The position numbers and the translations under genes are program-made. DNA of 64,000 nucleotides from Streptomyces sp. GS7 (GTDB taxonomy: Bacteria; Actinomycetota; Actinomycetes; Streptomycetales; Streptomycetaceae): NCBI RefSeq assembly GCF_009834125.1, contig NZ_CP047146.1:8030501-8094500 (forward strand). The letters run 5' to 3'. The notes below the pieces were generated by a model, which was not told the DNA's origin, did not search any database, and saw only the letters and a list, made by a program, of their open reading frames with translations. Below are positions 53,513 to 63,916 of this stretch, piece after piece (positions within the stretch are counted from its first letter, which is position 1; the number at the start of each line of letters is the position of its first letter).

Positions 53513-55427
53513 GCTGGGGCCTGCCCTTCTTGGACGCGGAATCGCGCTGGATGGTGTTGTCGCCGTTGCTGATGAGGGTGTTGTGGTCGCCGATGCCCAC
53601 GGCGCCCTGTGCGGACTCGACGTAGACACCGCCCTCGGCGATGTTGACGATCCGCTGCTCGAATTCTTCGGTCCGATAGCCGGCGTCGCGCAGCGCGGTC
53701 ATGACCCCGGCCGCCACCCGGTCCTGAATGGACTTCAGGTAGCGGGCCACGTCCATGTCCTGGAACAGCGATGCCTCGCCGAAGGAGCCCAGCTCTCGGA
53801 CCGAGGCGGCGGGCCCCTCGGGGAGGGCGCCGCCGTTGCCGCCGGTGAGCAGCCGCCAGGCGGTCCGCAGCCCGCGCAGCAGGGTGAGCACGGCGTCGCC
53901 GACGGCACGCGGGGTGTGGGTCAGCGCCCAGACCGCCGTGCCGAAGTGGCCGTGGTGGCGGTAGCGGTGGGCGATCCGGTCGGCGTCCTGGAAGAGCTGG
54001 CGCAGCGGCAGCAGCACATGCGGGGCGACCTCCAACATCAGCATGCCGCCCTGGGAGTGGACCCGCACGAACACGGTGGTGACCACGCCTTCGTTCCAGC
54101 CGCCGACCCTGATCCGCAGGAAGTGCCGGCGGGTCTCGCCGCCCTCCTCGATCGCGGCGGCCCGGTGGGCCTCGAACGCCGCCGGGTCGTACGGTGCCGC
54201 CGCGCGGGTCGGCAGCCCGTCGGCGGGGAGGAAGACGCACTCGTCGATCTCCAGGGCGCGCAGCCGGTCGCGCACCGCCGCTGCCGTCTGCGGTGATCCG
54301 GACGGGACGCGCAGCTCCTCGACCAGCGGGACGACACGGGCCAGGATCGCGCCGTTGTCGAGCGGTTCGGCCGCGCGGCCGGTTCGCGGGACCAGCTCCA
54401 CCGAGAGCGACCAGGGCTTGACCGCCTCGCCGGCGCCGCGGAACGGGTCGGCGGCGCGGTACATCACGAGCGGCCCGTGCTGCTCGACCCGGACGCGGTG
54501 CCGCAGCCGCTGGAAACGGATGCCGTCGGACTGCTCGGCGGGGTCGGACAGCACGTCCGGGAAGCGCTCCCGGGACAGTTCGCGGGCCAGCACGTGGGCG
54601 AACCGGCCGCGCCGGAGGGCGACCAGCACGGCCAGCGCCACCGGCAGCAGCAGCGCGACCCAGACCGGGAACACCGCGGCGAAGCCGGACGAACCAGACG
54701 AGCCGGACACAGCCGCAGCGGAGCCGGGGCCGGCGTAGGGGCCCGGTCCCAAGCCGCCGCCGAGGGAGCCGGACCCCGAGGAGCCGGAGAAGAGGCTGTC
54801 CAGCAGCCAGGCGAGCGGGGACGCGAAGCTCGTCGCGGCATCGTCCCCGCTGAACGCCGCCACCGCCAGCCCCACCACGAGCAGGGTCAGCATGAGGCGG
54901 CCGTTCCAGCGGAAGAGGAGGGACAGGCCGCGGGCCAGCCACTCCGGGAGCGGCGCCCGGCGGACGTAGCGGCCGATCCCCAGCAGGACTACCGGGAGGA
55001 CATAGGCCACCGCCAGCCACCGCGAGAGCGGGAGCGCCACGACGCAGGCGAGCAACATCAGCGCCGCCCAGCCCAGTTCGAGGCGGCGGGCCCGCAGGGC
55101 GTGGGCGAGCACCCGGGCGGCGTCGATGCCCAGGGACGGCGCGGCGAACCGCTCCTCATGGACGTACAGCTCGTCGATGACGGCATCCCGGAACGCCTCG
55201 TCCATGTACGTGCCGGCGCACAGCAGGCGGGTGGTGTCGCTGGCGCCCGGCGGGACGGGCAGGACCGGCGGGAGGGGGGCGGCGGCCGGCGCGGCGCCCG
55301 CGGACTGCTCGGGCACGCCCTTGCTCAGCCGTGGCGGACCGCCCGACCGCTCCGGCTCCTCCGGCTCCTCCGGCTCCTCCGGCTCCTCCGGCTCCTCCGG
55401 CTGCGCAGACACATCCGTACCGCTCAT
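53499..55427 (-). CDS. Membrane protein with C-terminal RHIM-like motif
   Basis: A 642-residue protein. A PEE-repeat N-terminus, three or four hydrophobic helices between about 115 and 275, and a large cytoplasmic domain from about 290 to 595 are visible. Near residues 601-620 it reads VYVESAQGAVGIGDHNTLIS, then a second NGDNTIQ echo. The central domain (RIRVGGWNEGVVTTVFVRVH) is not recognised. The start at 55427 gives an acidic repeat-rich N-terminus. The gene is cotranscribed with the 140- and 339-residue genes. Confidence 0.6.
   Translation of the reverse strand: MSGTDVSAQPEEPEEPEEPEEPEEPERSGGPPRLSKGVPEQSAGAAPAAAPLPPVLPVPPGASDTTRLLCAGTYMDEAFRDAVIDELYVHEERFAAPSLGIDAARVLAHALRARRLELGWAALMLLACVVALPLSRWLAVAYVLPVVLLGIGRYVRRAPLPEWLARGLSLLFRWNGRLMLTLLVVGLAVAAFSGDDAATSFASPLAWLLDSLFSGSSGSGSLGGGLGPGPYAGPGSAAAVSGSSGSSGFAAVFPVWVALLLPVALAVLVALRRGRFAHVLARELSRERFPDVLSDPAEQSDGIRFQRLRHRVRVEQHGPLVMYRAADPFRGAGEAVKPWSLSVELVPRTGRAAEPLDNGAILARVVPLVEELRVPSGSPQTAAAVRDRLRALEIDECVFLPADGLPTRAAAPYDPAAFEAHRAAAIEEGGETRRHFLRIRVGGWNEGVVTTVFVRVHSQGGMLMLEVAPHVLLPLRQLFQDADRIAHRYRHHGHFGTAVWALTHTPRAVGDAVLTLLRGLRTAWRLLTGGNGGALPEGPAASVRELGSFGEASLFQDMDVARYLKSIQDRVAAGVMTALRDAGYRTEEFEQRIVNIAEGGVYVESAQGAVGIGDHNTLISNGDNTIQRDSASKKGRPQRGNG
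55351..55402. repeat. 9-bp minisatellite encoding Pro-Glu-Glu
   Basis: On the plus strand the unit is CTCCTCCGG-type, repeated five to six times within 55351-55402. It encodes the PEE repeat at residues 10-25 of the 642-residue membrane protein. Such tracts vary in copy number by slippage. Confidence 0.7.
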
Positions 55428-55585
55428 CGGCCTCCCCCGTCGCCGCTGTACCGACTACCCGCCTCAACGTGCCGGTGTGCGGGCGCTGTTCCGGCAGCGC
55501 GCCGCCTTCACCCGTACGTGGCAGGGAAGCCGCAGCATAGAGGAGCGCGCCGCACGGCGCACCGCGATTCGGGCCGTCAAACGAC

Positions 55586-55620
55586 CGAGCCCGCACGGCC
55601 GTTGGGACCGTGCGGGCTCG
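55586..55620 (-). terminator. Terminator of mdh
   Basis: CGAGCCCGCACGG at 55586-55598 pairs perfectly with CCGTGCGGGCTCG at 55608-55620 over a 9-nt loop, 20 bases after the mdh stop. Confidence 0.8.
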
Positions 55621-55639
55621 TTCGGGAGGCGGGGGTGGC

Positions 55640-56704
<1,065 letters not shown>

Positions 56705-56713
56705 CTATCGAGG

Positions 56714-56731
56714 TCTCTTGGTATCGAGAGA
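56714..56731. promoter_or_regulatory. Near-perfect 18-bp palindrome upstream of mdh
   Basis: TCTCTTGGTATCGAGAGA at 56714-56731 is a palindrome with one G:T and one mismatched pair out of nine. It is centred about 93 bases upstream of the mdh start. TATCGAG also occurs as a direct repeat at 56706 and 56722. This is a plausible binding site for an unknown dimeric regulator of mdh. Confidence 0.45.
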
Positions 56732-56894
56732 CCCGGCCGTCAGGCTATCGGACCCCCGCCCGGCCCCGACGACGGGCCGGTGTGGGACACCTCACCGGCC
56801 ACCTCACCGGACCCGGACCGGCCACCTGACCGGGCGGCCCCGGTCCCGGCGCGCACCCCGGCGCGCACACCGGCCGGTCCCCGCGCGGCGGTGC

Positions 56895-56934
56895 GGTGGC
56901 CGCCCGCTTGTGGAGGGGAGCGCGGGCGGCCACC
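56895..56934 (-). terminator. Hairpin downstream of icd
   Basis: GGTGGCCGCCCGC at 56895-56907 pairs perfectly with GCGGGCGGCCACC at 56922-56934. It lies 126 bases after the icd stop on the minus strand. Confidence 0.6.
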
Positions 56935-57060
56935 GGCCTGTGCCACACCCGTGGGGGGTATTCGAGCGCATGCCCGGTATCCGCGCGGGCAATCCCCCGG
57001 CCGCGGGGCCGCCCGCCCCGAGCGGCGAATCCCGGCCAGCCTGCGGGCCGCCGGTGCGCC

Positions 57061-58281
57061 TCAGGCGGGCGCCATCGCCTTCTGCAGCCCGGCGTCCAGG
57101 GCGTCCAGGAACTGCTCGGTGGTCAGCCAGGGCTGCGCCGGGCCGATCAGCAGGGCCAGGTCCCTGGTCATCTGGCCGCCCCCGACGGTCTCCACGCAGA
57201 CCTGCTCCAGCGCCTTGGCGAAGCGGACGACCTCGGGGGTGTCGTCGAGCCGGCCGCGGTGGGCGAGCCCGCGGGTCCAGGCGAAGACCGAGGCGATCGG
57301 GTTGGTGGAGGTGGGCTTGCCCTGCTGGTGGTGGCGGTAGTGGCGGGTGACGGTGCCGTGCGCCGCCTCCGCCTCGATGGTCCGCCCGTCGGGGGACATC
57401 AGCACCGACGTCATCAGCCCGAGCGACCCGAAGCCCTGGGCGACGACGTCCGACTGGACGTCGCCGTCGTAGTTCTTGCAGGCCCAGACGTAGCCGCCGG
57501 ACGACTTGAGCACCATGGCGACCATGTCGTCGATCAGCCGGTGCTCGTACGTCAGCCCCTTGGCCTCGAACTCGGTCCGGAACTCGCTGTCGAAGACCTC
57601 CTGGAAGAGGTCCTTGAACCGGCCGTCGTACTTCTTCAGGATCGTGTTCTTCGTCGACATGTAGACCGGGTATCCGCGGTCGAGCCCGTAACGGAACGAG
57701 GCCCGTGCGAAGTCGCGGATCGAGTCGTCGTGGTTGTACATGGCCAGCGCGACGCCGGGGCCCGGGAATTCGTGGACCTCCAGCTCGATCGGCTCGCTGC
57801 CGTCCTTCGGGGTGAAGGCCAGGGTCAGGGTGCCGGCGCCGGGGATCTTGAGGTCGGTGGCGCGGTACTGGTCGCCGAAGGCGTGGCGGCCGACGACGAT
57901 GGGCTCGGTCCAGCCCGGGACCAGCCGCGGCACGTTCTCCATGATGATCGGCTCACGGAAGATCACGCCGCCGAGGATGTTGCGGATGGTTCCGTTCGGC
58001 GAGCGGTACATGGCCTTGAGGTGGAACTCCTCGACCCGCGCCTCGTCCGGCGTGATCGTGGCGCACTTCACGCCGACGCCGTGCTCCTTGATGGCGTGCG
58101 CGGCGTCGACGGTCACCTGGTCGCTGGTCGCGTCCCGGTGCTCGATGCCCAGGTCGAAGTACGCCAGCTCGATGTCGAGGTACGGGAGGATCAGCCGGTC
58201 CCGGATGGACGACCAGATGATGCGGGTCATCTCGTCGCCGTCGAGTTCGACGACGGGGTGGGCAACCTTGATCTTGGCCAT
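57061..58281 (-). CDS. icd: NADP-dependent isocitrate dehydrogenase, homodimeric type
   Basis: A 406-residue enzyme oxidising isocitrate to 2-oxoglutarate. The N-terminus [20 protein letters not shown], the substrate loop [20 protein letters not shown], and the [19 protein letters not shown] segment identify the eukaryote-like (type II) NADP enzyme, not the 740-residue monomeric form that I associate with Streptomyces. ATG at 58281 is used; an upstream ATG at 58293 is possible. It lies upstream of mdh on the same strand. Confidence 0.95.
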   Translation of the reverse strand: MAKIKVAHPVVELDGDEMTRIIWSSIRDRLILPYLDIELAYFDLGIEHRDATSDQVTVDAAHAIKEHGVGVKCATITPDEARVEEFHLKAMYRSPNGTIRNILGGVIFREPIIMENVPRLVPGWTEPIVVGRHAFGDQYRATDLKIPGAGTLTLAFTPKDGSEPIELEVHEFPGPGVALAMYNHDDSIRDFARASFRYGLDRGYPVYMSTKNTILKKYDGRFKDLFQEVFDSEFRTEFEAKGLTYEHRLIDDMVAMVLKSSGGYVWACKNYDGDVQSDVVAQGFGSLGLMTSVLMSPDGRTIEAEAAHGTVTRHYRHHQQGKPTSTNPIASVFAWTRGLAHRGRLDDTPEVVRFAKALEQVCVETVGGGQMTRDLALLIGPAQPWLTTEQFLDALDAGLQKAMAPA

Positions 58282-58420
58282 GAGGCGGAACATCCCTCTC
58301 GCGGTCGGTGCACCCCCCGGACGTCGCCAAGTTACCCGCGTCACACGGGCGCGGGCGGCTACGGCACGGGCGGCTCGCCGTTCCGCGACCACCGCGCCCC
58401 GGGGGGCGCGCCGCGCTCGG

Positions 58421-58849
58421 CTACCGCACCGTGAAGTGCACGATGTCGTCGAGGAACGGGACGTGGATCCACGGCTTGGGCTGCACCATCAGCGCCAGGA
58501 TCACGATGACGAAGCCGAGCCCGCCGTACGTCGCCATGTCGGTGAAGCGGGACCGTACGGCCAGCATCCCCACCGACGGCAGCGCCCACCGCAGCACCGC
58601 GCCGGCCAGCAGGGAGAGGCCGATCACGATCGAGCCGATGCGGAACGCGTCGACCGCGACCAGCAGCAGCCCGGCCGCCACTCCGCCCATGACGGCGAGC
58701 AGCGGCCACTGCCGGGCCGGTGCGGGAGAGTCGCCCGAGGCGGCCCGGCCACCGCCCTCGGGGCGGGCGGTGTCCCGGGTGACCTGCGGAAAGCGGCGCG
58801 AGGTGCGCTGCGGCTCGGATGCGCCCTCTGAGTGCGCTTCGGCGGCCAT
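58421..58849 (-). CDS. DUF3017 membrane protein
   Basis: A 142-residue protein with three hydrophobic helices: [36 protein letters not shown] and [18 protein letters not shown]. The N-terminal 45 residues are polar. It matches the DUF3017 family, encoded next to folD in Streptomyces (from memory). It lies 49 bases after folD on the same strand. Function unknown. Confidence 0.85.
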   Translation of the reverse strand: MAAEAHSEGASEPQRTSRRFPQVTRDTARPEGGGRAASGDSPAPARQWPLLAVMGGVAAGLLLVAVDAFRIGSIVIGLSLLAGAVLRWALPSVGMLAVRSRFTDMATYGGLGFVIVILALMVQPKPWIHVPFLDDIVHFTVR

Positions 58850-58898
58850 GGGTGGCGGTCAGCCCCTTCCGTGTCCGGGTCGTGTCGTAGACAGGCTC

Positions 58899-59756
58899 TC
58901 AGACCGCGGCGGCGCGCTCGGCCGCCTCGACGACGTTGACCAGCAGCTGGGCCCGGGTCATCGGGCCGACGCCGCCCGGGTTGGGGGCGACCCAGCCGGC
59001 CACCTCGGCGACACCGGGGTGCACATCGCCGACGATCTTGCCGTTCTCGTCCCGGCTGACGCCGACGTCCAGCACGGCCGCGCCGGGCTTGACGTCCTCG
59101 GGCCTGATGATGTGCGGCACACCGGCCGCGGCGACGATGATGTCGGCCTGCCGCAGGTGCGCGGACAGGTCGCGGGTGCCGGTGTGGCACTGGGTGACCG
59201 TGGCGTTCTCCGACTTGCGGGTCAGCACCAGCGGCATCGGGCGGCCGATGGTGATGCCGCGGCCGACCACCACCACGTGCGCGCCCTTGATCTCGACCCC
59301 GTGCCGGCGCAGCAGCTGGACGATGCCGTACGGGGTGCACGGCAGCGGGCCCTCGATGCCGAGCACCAGCCGGCCCAGGCTCATCGGGTGCAGCCCGTCG
59401 GCGTCCTTGGCCGGATCCATCAGCTCCAGCACGCGGTTGGCGTCGATGCCCTTGGGAAGCGGGAGTTGGACGATGTAGCCGGTGCAGGCCGGGTCCTCGT
59501 TGAGCTCCCGGACGACGGCCTCGATCTCCTCCTGCGTGGCGGTCGCCGGCAGTTCGCGCTGGATCGAGGCGATGCCGACCTGCGCGCAGTCGCGGTGCTT
59601 GCCGTTGACGTACCAGCGGCTTCCGGGGTCGTCGCCGACCAGCAGGGTGCCGAGGCCGGGCTGCACGCCCCTGGCCTTCAGCGCCGCGACGCGGTCGGTG
59701 AGCTCGGACTTGATCGCGGCGGCGGTGGCCTTGCCATCCAGAATCTGGGCAGTCAT
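58899..59756 (-). CDS. folD: Bifunctional methylenetetrahydrofolate dehydrogenase/cyclohydrolase
   Basis: A 285-residue enzyme converting 5,10-methylene-THF to 10-formyl-THF. Family motifs are [51 protein letters not shown] and [15 protein letters not shown]. The catalytic Lys expected near 56 lies in the [10 protein letters not shown] segment, where a Y-x-x-x-K pattern is visible (YVNGK). The ATG at 59756 fits the family. It supplies 10-formyl-THF for PurN and PurH. Confidence 0.95.
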   Translation of the reverse strand: MTAQILDGKATAAAIKSELTDRVAALKARGVQPGLGTLLVGDDPGSRWYVNGKHRDCAQVGIASIQRELPATATQEEIEAVVRELNEDPACTGYIVQLPLPKGIDANRVLELMDPAKDADGLHPMSLGRLVLGIEGPLPCTPYGIVQLLRRHGVEIKGAHVVVVGRGITIGRPMPLVLTRKSENATVTQCHTGTRDLSAHLRQADIIVAAAGVPHIIRPEDVKPGAAVLDVGVSRDENGKIVGDVHPGVAEVAGWVAPNPGGVGPMTRAQLLVNVVEAAERAAAV

Positions 59757-60003
59757 ACCCCCATCCTCCCGGATGGAGGCACCCGTGTTCCAATCAGGCC
59801 GCACGGACGGCAGTTGTCCGGAAATGATCATTGCGGTTGGACAAAGGCTGACCACCCTGACTGGACAGAGGGATTCCTCACCTAGAAGGATTGACGCGCA
59901 GTGCCGCAGGCATCGTCGGGGGCGGGCCAGTGAAACCACCTGTTTTTCCTCCGAGTCACGCCGCGTCGTCCCCCACTGGCACCCAACGGAGGAAAGCAGC
60001 ACC

Positions 60004-60756
60004 ATGAGCTTCGGTGACCCGAACAACCCGTACGGCCAGCAGCCGCCGCAGGCCCCCCAGGGCCCGTACGGCCAGCAGCCGCCGGTCCCGCCGCAGGGCG
60101 GCGCGCCGGGCTACGGCTACCCGCAGCAGGGCGCCCCGCAGCAGCCCCAGCAGCCGTACGGCTACCCCCAGCAGGGCGCGCCGCAGTACGGCGGCTACCC
60201 GCAGCAGCCGCAGGCCCCGTACGGCCAGCCGGGCATGCCGGGGATGCCCCAGGGTTACGCGAGCTGGGGTGCGCGCGTCGGCGCCTACCTGATCGACGGT
60301 CTGATCGTGGGCCTGATCCCGGGCATCCTGTACGCCATCGGCATCGGCATGACGGCGAGCGCGGCCACGTCGATCCACCCGGACTACTCGGCCTGCCAGC
60401 CGGGCGACATGTCCTGCTACCAGAACGCGGCCAACTCGGCGACGTCCAGCGCCACCCCGACGGGCGCGATCCTGTGCATCGTGCTCGCCGCGATCATCGC
60501 GCTGGTCGGCGGCATCTTCCTCATCGCCAAGGAAGGCAGCACGGGCCAGACCCCGGGCAAGAAGGCGCTGGGCATCCGGCTGGTCAAGGAGACCACCGGT
60601 CAGCCCATCGGCTTCGGCATGGCCTTCGTGCGCAAGATCTGCCACTTCCTCGACAGCCTCGCCTGCTCCATCGGCTACCTGTGGCCGCTGTGGGACGAGA
60701 AGTCGCAGACGTTCGCGGACAAGGTCGCCGGCACCGTGGTCGTCCGCGCCCAGTAA
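60004..60756 (+). CDS. RDD-family membrane protein with Pro/Gln-rich N-terminus
   Basis: A 250-residue protein. Residues 1-80 are a low-complexity Pro/Gln/Gly/Tyr region ([20 protein letters not shown]). The RDD domain starts [19 protein letters not shown] and has about four helices. Cys pairs in [11 protein letters not shown] sit in an exported loop. The [14 protein letters not shown] motif is the RDD family's loop. Diverges from folD. The role is unknown; sodium/proton antiport has been suggested for some members. Confidence 0.85.
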   Translation: MSFGDPNNPYGQQPPQAPQGPYGQQPPVPPQGGAPGYGYPQQGAPQQPQQPYGYPQQGAPQYGGYPQQPQAPYGQPGMPGMPQGYASWGARVGAYLIDGLIVGLIPGILYAIGIGMTASAATSIHPDYSACQPGDMSCYQNAANSATSSATPTGAILCIVLAAIIALVGGIFLIAKEGSTGQTPGKKALGIRLVKETTGQPIGFGMAFVRKICHFLDSLACSIGYLWPLWDEKSQTFADKVAGTVVVRAQ

Positions 60757-60794
60757 CGCCGTACCGGGCCGCACGGACGCCCTGAACAGCCCAC

Positions 60795-60830
60795 CGAAGG
60801 CCCCCTCGCACTCGCGACCGGGGGCCTTCG
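60795..60830 (+). terminator. Terminator after the RDD gene
   Basis: CGAAGGCCCCC at 60795-60805 pairs with GGGGGCCTTCG at 60820-60830, a perfect 11-bp stem starting 39 bases after the stop. Confidence 0.8.
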
Positions 60831-60964
60831 TGGCGCTGTACGGAGCCGGGTCCGTGCCCGGTGGAGCATGACGGAGGCCCGGTGGCCTACCGTCCCGTCA
60901 AACGCACCGATATCCGCTCGCGCGAGCGCCGGTATCGGCTCAAGTCGCCTGAAGGACACCGCTC

Positions 60965-61537
60965 GTGAGCTATCCGAACCCGAACCCCTACGGGCCGCCC
61001 CCGGGCCAGCAGCCCGGATACGGCCATCCCCAGCAGCAGCCGATGCAGCCGCAGCAGCCCATGGCACCGTACGGCGCCTACCCGGGCGGCCCGATGCCCG
61101 GTATGCAGCAGCAGTACCCGACGGTGATGCCGGGCGGCGTCAAGGGCGCCCGCGCGATGCTGTTCGTGCTCGCCGGACTCAACCTCATCGGCCTGGTCCT
61201 GGCGGTGCTGGGGCTGGGCGGCGTCAGCAAGGCGTCGCACGACGCGGCGTCCTCGCCCTACGCGGACATGTCGGCGTTCAACGTCGGCAAGGGCCTGCTG
61301 ATCGCGGCGATCGTCCTCATCGTGGTGTTCACCGCCGCCGCGATCACCCTCGCCGCGCAGTTCGGCAACGGCGGCAAGGGCGTCCGCGTCGGCACCATCG
61401 TCTTCGGCGTCGGCACCATCGTGGTGAGCCTGTTCACCATCCCGTTCGGCCTGGTGCACACCGTGCTGGGCATCCTGGTGGTGGTCTTCGTCAGCAAGGA
61501 CGAGGGCAACGCCTGGTTCAGCAGGCCGCGTTACTGA
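60965..61537 (+). CDS. Pro/Gln-rich membrane protein with two to three spans
   Basis: A 190-residue protein. N-terminal 58 residues are Pro/Gln-rich (PYGPPPGQQPGYGHPQQQPM). Hydrophobic helices follow: GARAMLFVLAGLNLIGLVLA, LLIAAIVLIVVFTAAAITLA and IVVSLFTIPFGLVHTVLGIL. The GTG at 60965 is used. It resembles small Streptomyces membrane proteins near purH, with no known function. Its N-terminal composition matches the RDD protein just upstream. Confidence 0.75.
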   Translation: MSYPNPNPYGPPPGQQPGYGHPQQQPMQPQQPMAPYGAYPGGPMPGMQQQYPTVMPGGVKGARAMLFVLAGLNLIGLVLAVLGLGGVSKASHDAASSPYADMSAFNVGKGLLIAAIVLIVVFTAAAITLAAQFGNGGKGVRVGTIVFGVGTIVVSLFTIPFGLVHTVLGILVVVFVSKDEGNAWFSRPRY

Positions 61538-61557
61538 CCGCGGCCGCACCATGCGGC

Positions 61558-61593
61558 GGAGGGCCGCACCCCCGGGCAGGGGTGCGGCCCTCC
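61558..61593. terminator. Bidirectional terminator between membrane gene and purH
   Basis: GGAGGGCCGCACCCC at 61558-61572 pairs perfectly over 15 bp with GGGGTGCGGCCCTCC at 61579-61593, in the 86-base gap between convergent genes. Confidence 0.85.
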
Positions 61594-61623
61594 GTGCGTA
61601 CCGGCCGTGCGTACCGCTCCGGC

Positions 61624-63192
61624 TCAGTGGAAGAAGTGCCGGGTCCCGGTGAGGTACATCGTCACGCCGGCCTTCTTCGCGGCCTCGACGACCAGTTCGT
61701 CGCGGATCGAACCGCCCGGCTGGACAATGGCCTTGACCCCGGCGGCGATCAGGATCTCCGGGCCGTCGGGGAACGGGAAGAACGCGTCCGACGCCGCGTA
61801 CGCGCCGCGCGCCCGCTCCTCGCCCGCGCGCTCGACGGCGAGCTTGCAGGAGTCGACGCGGTTGACCTGCCCCATGCCGACGCCCACCGAGGCGCCGTCC
61901 TTCGCCAGCAGGATCGCGTTGGACTTCACCGCGCGGCACGCCTTCCAGGCGAACGCCAGCTCCGCCAACTCCTCCGCCGCCAGGGCCTCTCCGGTGGCGA
62001 GGGTCCAGGTGGCCGGGTCGTCGCCCTCGGCCTGGAAGACGTCGGTGTGCTGGAGCACCGCGCCGCCCGACAGCAGCTTGAGGTCACCGGGCTGGTGCGG
62101 AAGACCGTCGACCTTGAGCACGCGGATGTTCTTCTTGCGGGCCAGGATCTCGACCGCGCCGTCCTCGTACGCCGGGGCCGCGATGACCTCGGTGAAGATC
62201 TCCGCGACCTGCTCGGCGAGCGCGACGGTCACCGGGCGGTTCACCGCGATCACCCCGCCGTACGCCGACACCGGGTCGCAGGCGTGCGCCTTGCGGTGGG
62301 CCTCGGCGACGTCCGCGCCGACGGCGATGCCGCAGGGGTTGGCGTGCTTGATGATCGCGACGCAGGGCTGCTCGTGGTCGTAGGCGGCGCGGCGGGCGGC
62401 CTCGGTGTCCACGTAGTTGTTGAAGGACATCTCCTTGCCGTGCAGCTGCTCGGCGTTGGCGATGCCGCCCGGCTGGCCGTCCACGTAGAGGGCGGCGCCC
62501 TGGTGCGGGTTCTCGCCGTAGCGCAGGGTGCTGCGGCGCTCCCAGGTCCCGCCGAGGAACTCGGGCAGCGCGGCGTCCGCCTCGGGCGCGTAGACGTTGG
62601 TCATCCAGGAGGCGACGGCCACGTCGTAGGCGGCGGTGTGCTGGAACGCCTCGGCGGCCAGCCGCTTGCGGGCGGCCAGGTCGAAGCCGCCGCCCTGCAC
62701 GGCCGCGAGAACGTCGGCGTACCGCTCGGGGCTGGTGACCACGGCGACCGAGGGGTGGTTCTTGGCGGCGGCGCGGACCATCGAGGGGCCGCCGATGTCG
62801 ATCTGCTCGACGCACTCGTCGGGGGTGGCGCCGGAGGCGACGGTCTCGCGGAACGGGTAGAGGTTGACGACCACCAGGTCGAACGGCTCGACGCCGAGGT
62901 CGGCCAGCTGCCGCCGGTGGTCCTCAAGGCGCAGGTCGGCGAGGATGCCGGCGTGGACCTTGGGGTGCAGGGTCTTGACCCGGCCGTCGAGGCACTCCGG
63001 GAAGCCGGTGAGCTCCTCGACCCTGGTGACCGGCACCCCGGTGGCGGCGATCTTCGCGGCCGTCGACCCGGTGGAGACGAGCTGGACGCCCGCCGCGTGC
63101 AGCCCCTGGGCCAGCTCCTCCAGCCCGGACTTGTCGTAGACGCTGACCAGAGCGCGGCGGATGGGCCGCTGCGTACCTTCGGTGGCGGTCAC
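61624..63192 (-). CDS. purH: Bifunctional AICAR transformylase/IMP cyclohydrolase
   Basis: A 522-residue enzyme for the last two steps of IMP synthesis, using 10-formyl-THF. The IMP cyclohydrolase domain has [33 protein letters not shown] and [14 protein letters not shown]. The transformylase domain has [28 protein letters not shown] and [13 protein letters not shown]. Its AICAR (ZMP) substrate is a ligand of the riboswitch class ahead of glyA. It overlaps purN by 4 nt. Confidence 0.97.
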   Translation of the reverse strand: MTATEGTQRPIRRALVSVYDKSGLEELAQGLHAAGVQLVSTGSTAAKIAATGVPVTRVEELTGFPECLDGRVKTLHPKVHAGILADLRLEDHRRQLADLGVEPFDLVVVNLYPFRETVASGATPDECVEQIDIGGPSMVRAAAKNHPSVAVVTSPERYADVLAAVQGGGFDLAARKRLAAEAFQHTAAYDVAVASWMTNVYAPEADAALPEFLGGTWERRSTLRYGENPHQGAALYVDGQPGGIANAEQLHGKEMSFNNYVDTEAARRAAYDHEQPCVAIIKHANPCGIAVGADVAEAHRKAHACDPVSAYGGVIAVNRPVTVALAEQVAEIFTEVIAAPAYEDGAVEILARKKNIRVLKVDGLPHQPGDLKLLSGGAVLQHTDVFQAEGDDPATWTLATGEALAAEELAELAFAWKACRAVKSNAILLAKDGASVGVGMGQVNRVDSCKLAVERAGEERARGAYAASDAFFPFPDGPEILIAAGVKAIVQPGGSIRDELVVEAAKKAGVTMYLTGTRHFFH

Positions 63193-63833
63193 GAGATACG
63201 TACCTTTCGTCCCTCTATGCGGTAGCCGTGACGGGCCAGACGCCCCACGACCTCGACGAGCAGCGATCGCTCGACTTCCTTGATGCGCTCATGCAGCGCG
63301 GATTCATCGTCCTCGTCCCGGACCTCGACCACGCCCTGCGCGATGATCGGGCCGGTGTCGACGCCGTCGTCGACGAAGTGGACGGTGCAGCCGGTGACCT
63401 TCGCGCCGTACGCGAGCGCGTCGCGCACGCCGTGGGCACCGGGAAAGCTGGGCAGCAGCGCCGGGTGGGTGTTGACCGTCCGGCCGCCGAACCGGGCCAG
63501 GAACTCCTTGCCGAGGATCTTCATGAAGCCCGCCGAGACCACCAGGTCGGGGGCGTGCGCGGCGGTCGCCTCGGCGAGCGCCGCGTCCCACGCCGCCCGG
63601 TCCGCGTAGTCCTTGACCCGGCACACGAACGTCGGCAGCCCGGCCCGCTCGGCGCGCTCCAGACCGGCGATCCCGGTCCGGTCGGCGCCCACGGCCACGA
63701 TCTCGGCGCCGTACTCGGCCGCGCCCTGCGCGGCGACGGCGTCGAGCAGCGCCTGGAGGTTGGTGCCCGAACCGGAGACGAGGACCACGATCCGGGCCGG
63801 GGCGGGGCGATCGGGAAGAGAGGAGGGGGCCAC
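63189..63833 (-). CDS. purN: Phosphoribosylglycinamide formyltransferase
   Basis: A 214-residue enzyme transferring formyl from 10-formyl-THF to GAR. Motifs include [30 protein letters not shown] and the catalytic Asn/His in [14 protein letters not shown] plus Asp in [13 protein letters not shown]. The GTG at 63833 is preceded by a GACCCCCATC leader without a strong ribosome-binding site. Its stop overlaps purH by 4 nt. Confidence 0.96.
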   Translation of the reverse strand: MAPSSLPDRPAPARIVVLVSGSGTNLQALLDAVAAQGAAEYGAEIVAVGADRTGIAGLERAERAGLPTFVCRVKDYADRAAWDAALAEATAAHAPDLVVSAGFMKILGKEFLARFGGRTVNTHPALLPSFPGAHGVRDALAYGAKVTGCTVHFVDDGVDTGPIIAQGVVEVRDEDDESALHERIKEVERSLLVEVVGRLARHGYRIEGRKVRIS

Positions 63834-63916
63834 GATGGGGGTCTTTCTCGCGGTCGTAAGGGCGGGTCTTGAGGTGCGATGTAGGAGTTGTACGGTCGCA
63901 CAAAGCGAGGGGTCGC

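Noticed and set aside
55351..55402. Possible CRISPR-like repeat array
   Set aside because: The 9-bp unit encodes Pro-Glu-Glu in frame, has no spacers and is a minisatellite.
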